Positions 53,575-64,000 of a stretch of 64,000 nt of DNA are shown piece after piece. The notes below the pieces were generated by a model. That model saw nothing but the letters and a program-made list of their open reading frames with translations, had not been told where the DNA came from and did no database searches. Each line of letters opens with the position of its first letter. Position 1 is the stretch's first letter. This DNA is from Plumapathes pennacea. Its lineage: Eukaryota > Cnidaria > Anthozoa > Antipatharia > Myriopathidae. The DNA lies in assembly GCA_964036295.1 (NCBI GenBank), contig OZ038473.1:8897501-8961500 (forward strand). The letters run 5' to 3'. Both the position numbers and the translations under genes were made by a program.

Positions 53575-56500
53575 CTATAGGACTTCCTTGCTCTCGTCCA
53601 TTTCTTCGCCTTGAAGGATTTCGGTCAGGTAAGTAGCAACACCCTGCCGGATACAACAACAATAAAGAAAAAACTCACTAAAAAAAACGCTATGTTCACA
53701 AACTCACCACACTGATAACAATGACTCTTCAAAAGCTTCACTATAGTTCTCGTACTTTATAACTCATCAAATATTTCCTCTCGCGCGTGATTGGTGGAAG
53801 TGCGACAAGTGACCGAATGAGCGGACGTTATCAGCGAATAACCCCCGCCTGGCGAAATATCGCTGTTTACTGACAATATCCGAACACAGTTTTATACATT
53901 TAATCACAAAAAACATTACGAGAGAGGAGGACATCAATTCATTTCAATCACTTCAACAACAATTAAAGAGACATATATACCGCCATCTGACGAATACTTT
54001 CACTTGACTCTGAAGATGACTTCCGCTCAGGTAGTCGAAACGTCAGTCACCAACAACAGTCTTTCTGGAGACTACTCTAACCCGGACGATCACAGCCAAC
54101 CTACTGATCAATTCATTTGTTGGAAAAGCAGTTCTAGAAAGCACCAAAAAGCTTCACAGTCCTTGCACCATTATTTGCGCTGCGAAGGGAAATATTTGAA
54201 GGATAATAAAGATAATAAACTACTTTTGGCTCCGGAAATATGCACGGATAATTGTCCTTGGACGTGATTATCTGTTCGCTTCTCGGGACAGATAATGGGC
54301 CCGGTCGCATTAGGAAGTTTAGTCGAAAATAACTCAGCATCGACAGCAGTACGACGGCTTCTTCAGTGTTTGGTAGCAGCTTGCTGACATATATTTCTGG
54401 TGACAAGCGCTGTTTGCACTTCAAATGATACAAATGTCGATATTGATGTCGTTAAAGTTACGAGTGTGACCGGAGCCAATGTCCTCGGACAATTATCCGT
54501 GCATTTTCCTCGCCAAAAGTAGTTTATTGTTTATACATCCCACCATTGGTCAGTTTTCGTTTAAAAACGCAACTTTTTTTCCGTTTACGCCTTTTGGTCG
54601 TCCGCACTAAAACTTTCTTATGTCAAGGGTGGTCAAGGTGTTTTAGATTTTACCGCTGACATTATAATTTACGGACGCTTGTTCGTATCAACAACTAAGT
54701 AGTTCTTGTGACGTCATACCCGCGTTGTCAGAACAAAAAAAAAGAAACTCTATGGACAATGGTTTGTATGGTCACTTGATCAACAATCTCGTAATGAACT
54801 AGCTTGTAAACGGGCTCTCAAACAACAGCTTGGGCCATGGTCAAACGCAGTACTGCACATGAGCCGAACTCAATGCAAATGAGTAAAATCCATTGTTTGA
54901 GTTCATTTGCATTGAGTTCGGCCTATCAGGCTCATGTGAAATACATGATTGTATATCCCCTATATACACTGCATATAATTATGCCACCCTACCTTTCTAT
55001 CGAACGACAGAGCAAAGTCCCGAGCAGTGCTGCCATTCTACATAAAAAAGACATAGTTACTGATGAATGAAACACTTTGTTGTACATACCTGTGCATAGA
55101 AGAGAAGAGACTTGTTACGTATGCATCACAGCAGTAATATTATGGCATTTACCTCGTTTGTAGTCAGAGGATTTGCTCCTCTCTCGACGAGAAGTTTGAC
55201 CAGACTCTCATTACCATTCAAAGCAGCAGCCTGAAGAAACCAAACTAAATCAACTACAAGTCGATGCGGGAAAGTCACTGGAGTTCAAGTATTGTAGTCC
55301 CTCGTCAGAGCATACACAGAGGATATAGTGGCCGCGCGGAGATACGAATTTTATCTTCTCGTGTGGATAATATCTCTCACTCGTTCGCGTATCTCCAGGC
55401 GGCCATGTAATGTTCTGTTTATTATATAGATATCGATAAAACATCCAGAATAAAGACGTATTTCACAGCACCTATTTCCTGTCAGAACTTGCTGTCTTCA
55501 AAAATCACGCGCACAGTGAACATATCATTTTTATCTTTCAAGTGTGAAGATATCGCGCGATGAAAATATCAGTTTTTAGGACTAAAAAATCCTGATATTT
55601 CGTCAATATCTACATAATAAAAAACGTTAATAACACTTACAAGTGAAACACAGGGAAGACATATACACAACGTACAGAAGCACAAGAGGTTGCAAGTACA
55701 GTACTGGTACAACTAAAGTTGAACTGCTTACCCAGGGGGGCTTACCCTTTTTCAGACCAAAGCGTTCGAATTTTCGACCCTATTTCAGACTAAAATATGC
55801 ATTTTTCTTCATAAGAAAATGTGATTTTCGACCCCGATTTAGACCAAAATGTGGGATTTTCGGCAGTTTCAACCTTATTTTAGACTAAATATCAAAACCT
55901 CCTACCCAATTTAAGACCTAAGGCTCAAAGTCGATACCTTTTTCAGACTAAACATGCTAAAAACGATACCTCGTGGGGCGGCACATACTTACTGTATATG
56001 GCTTTTGTAGGGTTGCTTACCATGAGCGGTGTTTTTCCAATTTTGTCCGCTTTGTTGCAGTCAGAGCCATTATCCAGCAGGATGTTCGCGGCTTCCACAC
56101 TTCCACCGACTGTAGCTGTATAGATAAACAAATTCTGCGTTATTAACCCCACGTGATGCTTAACATGGTAAGTCATTCCCACAGCTGAAAGAAAGTGGCC
56201 GCCGGGCCGGCAACGACCCAGATTCCTGAGCATAACCGACGCACAGTTTCAGTAATTTCTCTGCTGCTTCGCCCCCCCCCCCCTTCACCTCCTCTCCCCC
56301 CGCGCATCTAAAAAGAGACATACCAAGCCTCAAGAGGGGAGACCATCCAGAGGAATCATCTTCATCAACCTGAACAAGGCAAAGTGCACAATGACTCATG
56401 AACAGAATCACTGCAGCAAATTCCCAAGGTTGCTCTAAATATATTTTTGTCGTTGTGACCGCGTCCATAGTTGTTAGTGGCTTTATCAAGCTGCTTTATC

Positions 56501-59500
56501 TTGTTGGAATGTAAACGTATGATATTTAATGTTCTTACTGCAGTTACAGTTATTGTTAGTACTAACTAGTTGGAAGTATATATTCTAAGTTCTAGGTTGT
56601 TGTGGCGGTGTATTGTTAAGTGTCTATAGCCGTTGGTTGGTATGACTGTTGTAAAATGTTCTTATTGGAGCTGTTGTTGTTGCTGTTGTTGTGGCAGTGT
56701 ATTGAAAGTGTCCACATCCGTTAGCTCCGCTGCCGTATCTCTTTTGTATGACTGTTGTAAAATGTTCTTATTGGAGCTGTTGTTGTTGCTGTTGTTGTGG
56801 CAGTGTATTGAAAGTGTCCACATCCGTTAGCTCCGCTGCTGTATCTCTTTTGTATGACTGTTGTAAAATGTTCTTATTGGAGCTGTTGTTGTGGTTGCGT
56901 CCATAGGCGTTTCTGTATCTATTTGTTGACACATTTGTCGCAAATGACACGGCTGGTCGCTGTTTTGTGGTTTTATTTCGTACCCGGCATTGTTTGTACC
57001 TTGATTCCTCTGTCCAGCAGCCACTGTATGCAGTCCGTCTTGCCTCCATCTACAGCCCAGTGCAGAGCATTTGATCCACCAATGTCTTTACTCTCAAGTG
57101 ATGCCCCCTTTTCAAAAAGCGTTTCCGAAACCTTAAGATGGCCCCCAAAACATGCCAACATCAGGCTTTGGAAGCAAGAAAAAACGTAAAAGAAAATTAC
57201 TGCTACTACTTGTAGAAACGGAGAGATAAACCAGTATTATTGATTCATAATGCACTAACCTTGTTTTGCCACTTGAGCTTGAGTAGTTTACATCAGCTCC
57301 ATGTTCCAGCAAGATTTCTACAATGCTGAAAAACATATTTTGATCAATAGTTTCATCAATGTCCACAATATCTGTTGTGCTTGTGTAGGGGTTGGGATAC
57401 AGGCACATACTGCACTAGTAAATTTTCTATTAGTGTCCAGAAATCTGTCCCTGTTACCCCAATTAAACCTGGCAATTTCCCAAACTGAAAATCGAAGGTT
57501 GTGCTTTGTTTTCCTTCCAAAGAAGCTAAAGTTGATGCAGGAAACTCACAGGTTTTGATACGCACGGTTAGCCAACAAAAAACCTTCATGCGTACTGCTC
57601 TGCAGGTGACCTGCAGGTCCTGCACTCTTACTTGCAAGCAGTACTGTGTACCATAAACAAGTTTACTGTACCTGGTGTAGCCTCTTTGAGCTGCAGACAT
57701 CAGGGGTGACATCCCATATGCGTCTGGACAATCCACTATAGTACTGCTGTAGAAGCAATGATGACTCATTTAAATTGACAACTTGTGATGAGAGTTGTGG
57801 CGTTCATTCTTTACAGTGCACAATGAAAATAAATTTGGCAGCTTGCCCAAGCACAAGCTGACGCCATGACTCACTAGCCTAGAAAGCTGAAGCACAGCAA
57901 ATTGTCAGGAAAAGAAAAAGTTTGGCCTAGCCCCACACAAGTGAACACAGTGTTTTTGTCATGTCTGTATATCTTGATGTGCTTTGATAATATTGAACAG
58001 TGTGGCAATTTGATTATAGCATATTATCATCATACATGTACACTGTATCAAATAGCACTCCCACACCTAAGGTCCTAATGTTAGAATAAAAGGCTACTGT
58101 TAGACTCACTGCAATATTTCAAACCTTTCCTCCAGTAACTTTTGCACTTTCTCAACTTCCCAGCTGACAACAGACTTGTGCAATTCTTGCCCACTTGCTG
58201 GGACCTCTGAAAGAGAAATTCAACACACTAATGAAGCAACATTATAATATTTAATGATACTACACATGTGTACAAAGACATTATGGGAACTTTACAAAGA
58301 TTTGGCAGAACTATAATTGAGAAGTGCAGGCACCTCCTCTCAAGAACTTCCAGTGTCCTGCATGTTTTAGTCCATAACCCATCATTAACACACTGATGTA
58401 CTGGCTGCATACAAGGTCACCTACTGAATTATATACATATATACAAGCCTGTGTGTTCTCAATGGTTTTGTAGACACATCTGCCATAAATACTGGGTGCT
58501 TATTCAGGGGGGGTGCTTATTTCATTTTTCCAAACTTTCATGGTCAAATTTATATTTGTAATGCTTTTAAACATTTGCCCATAAACACAACAACATAAGC
58601 CACTTGTGTACCGTTCTAATAGCGACACACTTTGTAATATTATTTTGTTTTGTTAGTTCACTAAATGTGTACAATGTGTTCACAAAGCGTCACATCAACT
58701 TCGATGGTGTTACTTTACTATTTGTCCAAAAACAACAAAAGCAGATGGAGAGGGGAGGGGAAGGGGGCACTTATTTCATTTTGACTGAGAGGAGGGGCAC
58801 TTATTCGAGGAGGTTTATTTGAGGGGAGCCACTTGTTCAAGGATTTTTGGTAAGTACTTTTTAGGCACTTGTCTATAACAGATACTTACTTGTGGTGGCC
58901 ACTGTGATGACATGGCTCCATGAACTGGATCCATAGTTATTGCTCACTCTCAGACGATACTGATAAGAAGTGTTGCAGTTCAGACCTTGGAAAACATAAT
59001 TCCTGGCAAAACCACTGCAAGTGTACATAAAAGAACTACATGGGTATAATGCATCAAACTGACTTTTACTACTGACTTTTTTCACCTGATATCACTGTGG
59101 CCAATTTGGAGAACTGAAAAACAAAAATTTTCTCTTTTGGAAACTGAAATTAATCTTTAAGTGAAAAAACAATAACCAATATACAACAACAAACAAAAAC
59201 AACAACAACACAACAAAAACCTTGTCTTTTTGTTCAAACTACCACTGACAATATATTAAATGGCTGTAGACATAGGTAACAGTATCTAGTTACTTACTAG
59301 ATAGAATGACAATCTTTTTGTTTTCCTATGATTCTTCCTTTGAGAGATACATTTGGCTACTGATAGCTAGCATGACAAAATCTCATTACAATGTACCCAA
59401 GGGGTGTGGTTAGACTTTTTGGGGAAATGTTTTGGTCAAAATATATTCCCCTGCATAAGCTCTCATACATGACCTTCATATGGCTGGGAGAATTTGCTAG

Positions 59501-60051
59501 AGCAACACTATTAGAAGTTCTTTTTGTCTAATTTTCCAGAATTATCAGTGAGTGCAGAGCTATTACAGTGGATACAATATGGAAAACCAGCTCTAAAGAG
59601 AACTAAAATGCTGGTGTATCAACTGAAAGCTGATTGAGGTACTAGAATGCCGTGAATAACAGTAGCTGACGTTTCAACATTAAGCCCTTTGTCATTGGCT
59701 CTGACAAAGGGCTAACGCCTAAATGCCATGAAAAATTTTGAAGCTGTCGTTTCAAGTGCTAGCCCTTCGCCTGAGCAAATAACAAGTCCAGCTTTTGCAC
59801 ATTGACCCAGCTCTGAGTTGATCCAAGTTATAAATTGTATTACAGTAGATGCCTTGCTCAGTAATCACATGATAATCTGATCACTCACTTGTACACATTT
59901 CCAAAACCTCTCAACTGTTCTTCCTCTTTCTCCTGCACACAGTAGTTCCTTCTCCCGCCTGATTCATCATCTCCACAATCTTTGTCCCAGTACAGTTCAA
60001 TGCTGTTGTGGGTCACTTTACCCACAATGGGTGGATCAATCTTTTCTGGGG
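53575..60051 (-). CDS. FANK1: FANK1: fibronectin type III and ankyrin repeat protein, 11 coding exons resolved
   Basis: Exons on the minus strand: 60,051-59,889; 59,014-58,890; 58,206-58,125; 57,743-57,672; 57,325-57,260; 57,165-57,000; 56,369-56,324; 56,115-56,021; 55,230-55,153; 55,037-54,993; 53,643-53,575 (stop at 53,575-53,577). All phases join, giving 334 residues plus a missing short first exon (human 345). Exons 1-2 of this set form the FN3 domain (PPIVGKVTHNSIELYWDKDC, NYVFQGLNCNTSYQYRLRVS), matching the human PVVGKVTHHSIELYWD. Six ankyrin repeats follow, including YGMSPLMSAAQRGYT, LMLACFGGHLKVSETLFEKG, NALHWAVDGGKTDCIQWLLD and NGNESLVKLLVERGAN. The end is SFDRKGVATYLTEILQ. In vertebrates it is a testis/ciliated-lineage nuclear protein; the coral role is unknown. 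Exon 57,743 could equally start at 57,746. Confidence 0.92.
54205..54535. mobile_element. MITE-like inverted-repeat element, FANK1 last intron
   Basis: AATAAACTACTTTTGGCTCC...ATGCACGGATAATTGTCC at the left is matched in inverted orientation by GGACAATTATCCGTGCAT...GCCAAAAGTAGTTTATT at the right (54,490-54,530). Inverted ends total about 45 bp with internal differences. There is no coding content. Confidence 0.7.
54856..54935. other. Strong hairpin with paired ATGCAAAT octamers, FANK1 last intron
   Basis: GCCGAACTCAATGCAAATGA (54,863-54,882) and its exact reverse complement (54,903-54,922) form 20-bp arms around a 20-base loop. An outer CACATGAG/CTCATGTG pair extends the stem past a small bulge. 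Each arm carries the POU-factor octamer ATGCAAAT (54,873-54,880 and, inverted, 54,905-54,912). It may be a small foldback element or a structured RNA element. Confidence 0.75.
55735..56010. repeat. TACCCTATTTCAGACC-family repeat, FANK1 intron
   Basis: A copy of the family described at 41,520, reading CAGGGGGGCTTACCCTTTTT, several TTTCAGACTAAA units, then CGTGGGGCGGCACATACTTA and TATATGGCTTTTGTAGGG at the right end. It stops 11 bases before FANK1 exon 56,115-56,021, so it sits almost against the splice donor. Confidence 0.6.
56640..56910. repeat. 106-bp minisatellite, FANK1 intron
   Basis: The string TATGACTGTTGTAAAATGTT recurs at about 56,641, 56,747 and 56,853, a period of 106 bases over about 2.5 copies. 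Each copy carries a GTTGTTGTTGCTGTTG run and, where complete, TGTCCACATCCGTTAGCTCC. The first two copies differ by very few bases. Confidence 0.85.
59575..59850. repeat. AACCAGCTCTAAAGAGAACT repeat
   Basis: AACCAGCTCTAAAGAGAACT occurs here and at 43,010-43,150 in heparanase intron 3. Within this copy, AAGCCCTTTGTCATTGGCTC and TCTGACAAAGGGCTAACG are inverted with respect to each other. It ends near GAGTTGATCCAAGTTATA, which matches TATAACTTGGATCGACT in the 43-kb copy in inverted order. It is a dispersed non-coding repeat. Confidence 0.55.
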
Positions 60052-63000
60052 CTGAACAAACAAACCTACTGAATTACCTACTGCCAGTAACAGCAATAAC
60101 ATAATAACTAACCAAAACAACAGTAACCAAACCCAAACAAGCTTAACGTATGAAAACATTGCAGTAAATGAGCAATAGATACACCAAAAAAAATAATCAA
60201 CCAACTTGCATATCTTCATAAAATTACCGAAGCAAATTTCTCTGTATGTTTTGAGGGTCCATGCACTAATAGTGAAATATTCTTGTAAATTTGCATGTAC
60301 TGTACAGTACTGGGGTTTCTAATAACTTGCAGTCTGTGTTCCTTTCAATGCATCCCAAAACAGCTGTCAGACATATTTGCACCATTAAATTTTACAAATT
60401 GATGAAGCAATAAACAGTCTGCCATCTTACCGTGTAGGCGGCCAAATTAACGTGTAAAAAAAACATTTACTCGTTTTACTGGCTCCTAACCAATGAGCAT
60501 GCAGGAATTTTGAGCTATTTGTGACTGAGTAAAATTTTACCTGCTCTTAGCTAATCAGAGACCTGGGGAGATTTGATGAGAAAAATTGCCTGCCAGATGT
60601 TTGTGAAATCTCGTTGTTTCACGTCTTTGGAGGGCAGGAAACGTATTATTTTTTCATTTTTGCACTTTTTTTTGCCATTTAGAACCATTAATGTTACAAG
60701 GTCTGTAATACCTGCCATGCTCTCATTCTCTGTAGATTTTGATATACCTCAATTTTCTGCCACACATTCTCTTGGGTATAATGAACTTTAGATGCCAGCT
60801 GTACTGTGAAAGAACAAAATATAGTATAATGTATAATGCATCATACTGTACGTCTTGCATACTTTTACGTGGACTGCGAGCAGTCCTTCTTTTCTGTGAC
60901 TGGCCTCCCACAATACAATTTTGGAGGGGAAAGGATGGAACTGCTCACAGTAATTTTGATGAAGCTTGTATACTTCTCTGACAGTGATGAGTCTAATTTA
61001 TTTGTACACACTCTATGTTGCATTTTGTTAAACTGCCCAATTTATTTACCAAAGGGACTGTTACAGCACTGCAAAATGTCTAAAATGGCAATGGAGACAA
61101 TCTGCATTTCTAACATTTTTTTAACATTTTTTTCAGTCATTTAAAGCCCTGGTCAAACGAGATGTAAGTCAGTGAAAGTCGATACAAGTTTGGCTTGAGT
61201 AAAACTTGCATAAGGGTGGCCAAACATGGCACAAGTCAATGCAAGCTCATGCAAGTTTTGTAGATGGGTGAAAAACTTGTGTCAACCTGCATGAAAATTT
61301 TAAGATGTTCAAAGTTGATGCAAGTCTGTGCAAATGAGTGGCCAACAAAAATGCAAGTTCGTGCAGGTTAGAAAACTTGCACCTACTTGCATCTCATTTG
61401 GCCAGGGCTCAATTCTGTCCAAAAGCAAGTCATAAAGTTTTCTTAAAAGTTTCTTTACAGCTGAGCTCATGACACAGAATTGAGAAGAAAAGTTGCGAGT
61501 GTCTGTAGTGTTGAGTGTGACTAAAACTTTTGGCAGCTGCCCGAAGCCATAAACCTGATACAAGGCTAGATTTTCTCCTGAGCAAGATGTTCAGAAAGTC
61601 TTCTAGGCAGCCAAGAAAGATTGGTAGCCCCAGGGTAGATGTTGTGAGAATTAACAGCTCATCTGAGGCAATATAATACTTTCAATTGCCAAGTTCTCCA
61701 CACTACCAGTCTCTGATGATAGTCGATGACTTGTAAAACACTTTGCACAGGATGACATACTCGAGCCTATGTATCACCTCTCCTTAAAAATGTGGCTTCA
61801 TGGCCGCATGGAGGTACAGTACATTGACTATAAAATGTACCAAGCATGCAAGACCACACAAGTTAGCAGAGTATTAACCTCTTCATTCACAACAAGATTA
61901 TTTGAATACCATGTCCCCTGAGCTACAGTACATTTGTGAAACGGTATTTGACACCATGCACAGGTCTGGTCATGTCTGTCGGGCACTATTACTAAAATTT
62001 GACGTTATAAAATAATTCATTTTCTACTTTTTTGTTGTAGAGTTTGGGCGAGTTGTCCAGCTTCATGATTTGCAACTTTAAGGGGATTAGGGGGATGGTT
62101 GTTCATGCACAACAATACACACACCAAAATATAACTATTCTCAAGCAGTTACTTACCCGATCGACTGTCTACCCGACCAAGACGACATTCATTTCATCGC
62201 GCGCTCCGCGCGCTCAAAGATGGACGAATTGCGAAGGCCCTGGGGCGAGACAAAAGGCTGAAGATTGGATGTTGCGTCATTAGTTTCCCAAGAAAACTAG
62301 GGGTTTTTTAACACGAAGAGTTTCAAAATCCACTTTATTTTCATTTTTATCCGCAAGAAAGTAAAATAATGATCAATAATGATCTTTGTGAAATTCGCGG
62401 TCTCACTAATCTTGTACTCGTACCCAGACTCTTCCAATGCTCGGCCTGCGCCGCAAGAAATTGTTGGATTCGCTCACTGTCAGCGGCTGCACACACAACA
62501 AAAATGGCGACGAGGAAGAGTTGAAGATTGAAGCCACATAAACTCGTCTGCATATTGTTTAATCGTGCTTTCAAGATCCAGTTTGGCGTGGTAAATTATT
62601 ACAACACGTCTCGTGGTCTTAATTCCGTTGAGAACTCCACCTCTTCAGGCCTAAAGTGGTCGCGTTGAAGATGAAACTGTCCCCTCGGGTATTACCTGGT
62701 TCCTTACACGCCCACAATCGCGGAGCCTGTGACTGGTAAGAACAATTATCAGTTGCTTTGCATTTGAGGTGAAATTCAACTAATTTTGGTTTAAAAGTTA
62801 AAAACACCATCTCTCGCACGCAACAAATATTTACATGTAGTGGTTATGAATACATCCGTGAAGTATCGTGTTGCACCACCCAACATATTGTGTTCTTCTA
62901 CTTCTTTTACTTTATTAACTGATAAAGAGGTATTCCCGCATCACATCAGTATAAAAGTATAGCTAGAATTTAAAAATGTTTTGCATTAAACAATACATAA

Positions 63001-64000
63001 TGTAAAATTAGTAAAACTAAAACCACTTTCCTAATTTAATAAAATAATCACACACTGCGGTTAAAAAACTTAAAATTATCCTCAATATCCATGATACACG
63101 TGCTCGTTGTCAAGTGTTAGAAAATATTATCTAAATATCTAAATATGTTGTTAAAAATTCTGTGTCCTCTAAAATGACAGAAACTTATAAACTCTGATGA
63201 TATAATTATACACATGTATTGAGAACTCAAGTAGAATATTCTCAAGCTTTTGGGTTCTGTGAAATTTTCTTTTTTTTTTTTTTTATGTCAGAATTAAACA
63301 ACTGTCCCTTCAATATTGTTGCTGCAAAATTTACACTTTGAGACTGCAGAATTTCCAATGGAAGCATTGACAATTTGAGTCTGAGTTTTATTTGGAATGC
63401 AATGCAGCCTAATACTACTGGCAATACTGAGCTTGCTGGCATCTCGTCGTTGTTTTTCTACAGGGGATGGCAGTCATATATTGCATATGGATGTCAGAAC
63501 TTTGTGGTGGTGTTAGATCCCAAGTCAGTCCAGGTATCACTACAGTAGACAAGACCTTGACAAGATTTTGAACCTTCCCTATAACTATAAGATTATAGTA
63601 CGGTAGATCTCACAAGATCTTTACAAGATTAATTTTTGGTAGTGTCCCACTTTTCATCCCAGCGGCCTTCATGAACCTTGATTATGTTCTCATTTACATC
63701 CAGATTTGCAGGTTTTGCCCCTGATAAATCCAGCATTCATGTCAAAATCTGTGTCGTTTTTTTTAACTGGGAGTACATTTTTTGTACTGTGAAGTTAACT
63801 ACTGTAGCCCACAGAAAATGTTCCCCAATTTGACATTACTTTACTTAAGTAGTCCTTTTGGGAGTTTTCATGTACTAGTGTTCAAGAAAGCCCTGGATAC
63901 TGTATAAGAGATACCTCAACAGCTACTACCTTAATATGTCCAATCAGGAATCATGAAAGAATGGTCTTACCTTTGTCTCACTTAGTTTTTTGAAAGCTAA
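60052..64000. other. Upstream region of FANK1; first exon not identified
   Basis: The first coding exon of FANK1 should lie here, be short, and end in phase 1; none could be fixed. A plausible donor with CpG-rich surroundings, TCGATCGG then GTAAGT, occurs on the minus strand at about 62,153 (palindromic GCGCGCTCCGCGCGC beside it), but its ATG frames do not join correctly, so it may be a non-coding leader exon. The interval 62,580-64,000 is AT-rich with a T run at 63,270 and nothing coding. Confidence 0.4.
61145..61412. repeat. ~265-bp inverted-ended repeat with AACTTGCA motifs
   Basis: AGCCCTGGTCAAACGAGATG-TAAGT at the left pairs with the right end, whose reverse complement is AGCCCTGGCCAAATGAGATG-CAAGT, giving about 25-bp inverted ends with three mismatches. 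The interior repeats CAAGTT/AACTTGCA many times. No target duplication is evident. Confidence 0.65.

Noticed and set aside
62150..62200. First coding exon of FANK1 (ATGTCGTCTTGGTCGGG...GTAAGT)
   Set aside because: Ends in phase 2, while the next exon at 60,051 needs phase 1; joining gives a stop within a few codons.
1..64000. CRISPR arrays, tRNA or rRNA genes
   Set aside because: No direct-repeat/spacer structure, tRNA cloverleaf or rRNA sequence was recognised on either strand, and the content is eukaryotic.

Overview
The window is animal nuclear DNA, most likely from a cnidarian and probably a stony coral. The evidence is spliced genes with GT-AG introns, roughly 40% GC, many GC-rich inverted-repeat elements, and decayed transposons of kinds common in coral and anemone genomes. 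The species cannot be fixed from the sequence alone.

Positions 1-37,000 are a graveyard of mobile elements and duplicated fragments. A broken THAP-type transposase (449-1591) is followed by a tandem array (about 1740-11,646) of two full and one truncated unit of about 4.1-4.45 kb. Each full unit carries a Frizzled-type cysteine-rich-domain receptor gene (4242-5015 and 8618-9453), antisense ankyrin-repeat pieces, and a small exon starting MGNCVA. Further right are an integrase-like fragment, a Ty3/gypsy pol remnant, a SAP-piggyBac remnant and a broken PIF1-type helicase (16,421-19,385) split by a LINE 3' end. A compact AT-rich ORF cluster with intergenic hairpins (19,471-22,863) resembles no family I recognise. 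LINE ORF1/PHD fragments follow, one of them holding a nested piggyBac with visible terminal repeats. A SET-domain piece, a cysteine-rich piece, a P-loop exon pair, two copies of a DUF7869-like element and a second piggyBac complete this half.

Positions 37,000-64,000 hold three host genes, all on the minus strand and head to tail. They are a complete 8-exon heparanase (39,880-47,333), a complete 4-exon mitoferrin (48,413-52,212), and an FN3-plus-ankyrin FANK1 orthologue with 11 coding exons resolved (53,575-60,051) whose short first exon is not identified. Exon phases join exactly at every junction, giving 519 codons for heparanase and 315 for mitoferrin. Their introns hold several MITE-like inverted-repeat elements, minisatellites and a strong hairpin.

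The host genes have unrelated jobs: glycosidase, mitochondrial iron import, and a probable nuclear/ciliary-lineage protein. Nothing suggests they work together. The most unusual items are the Fz-domain single-pass receptor pair with a shared frame break, and the compact ORF cluster next to the helicase.
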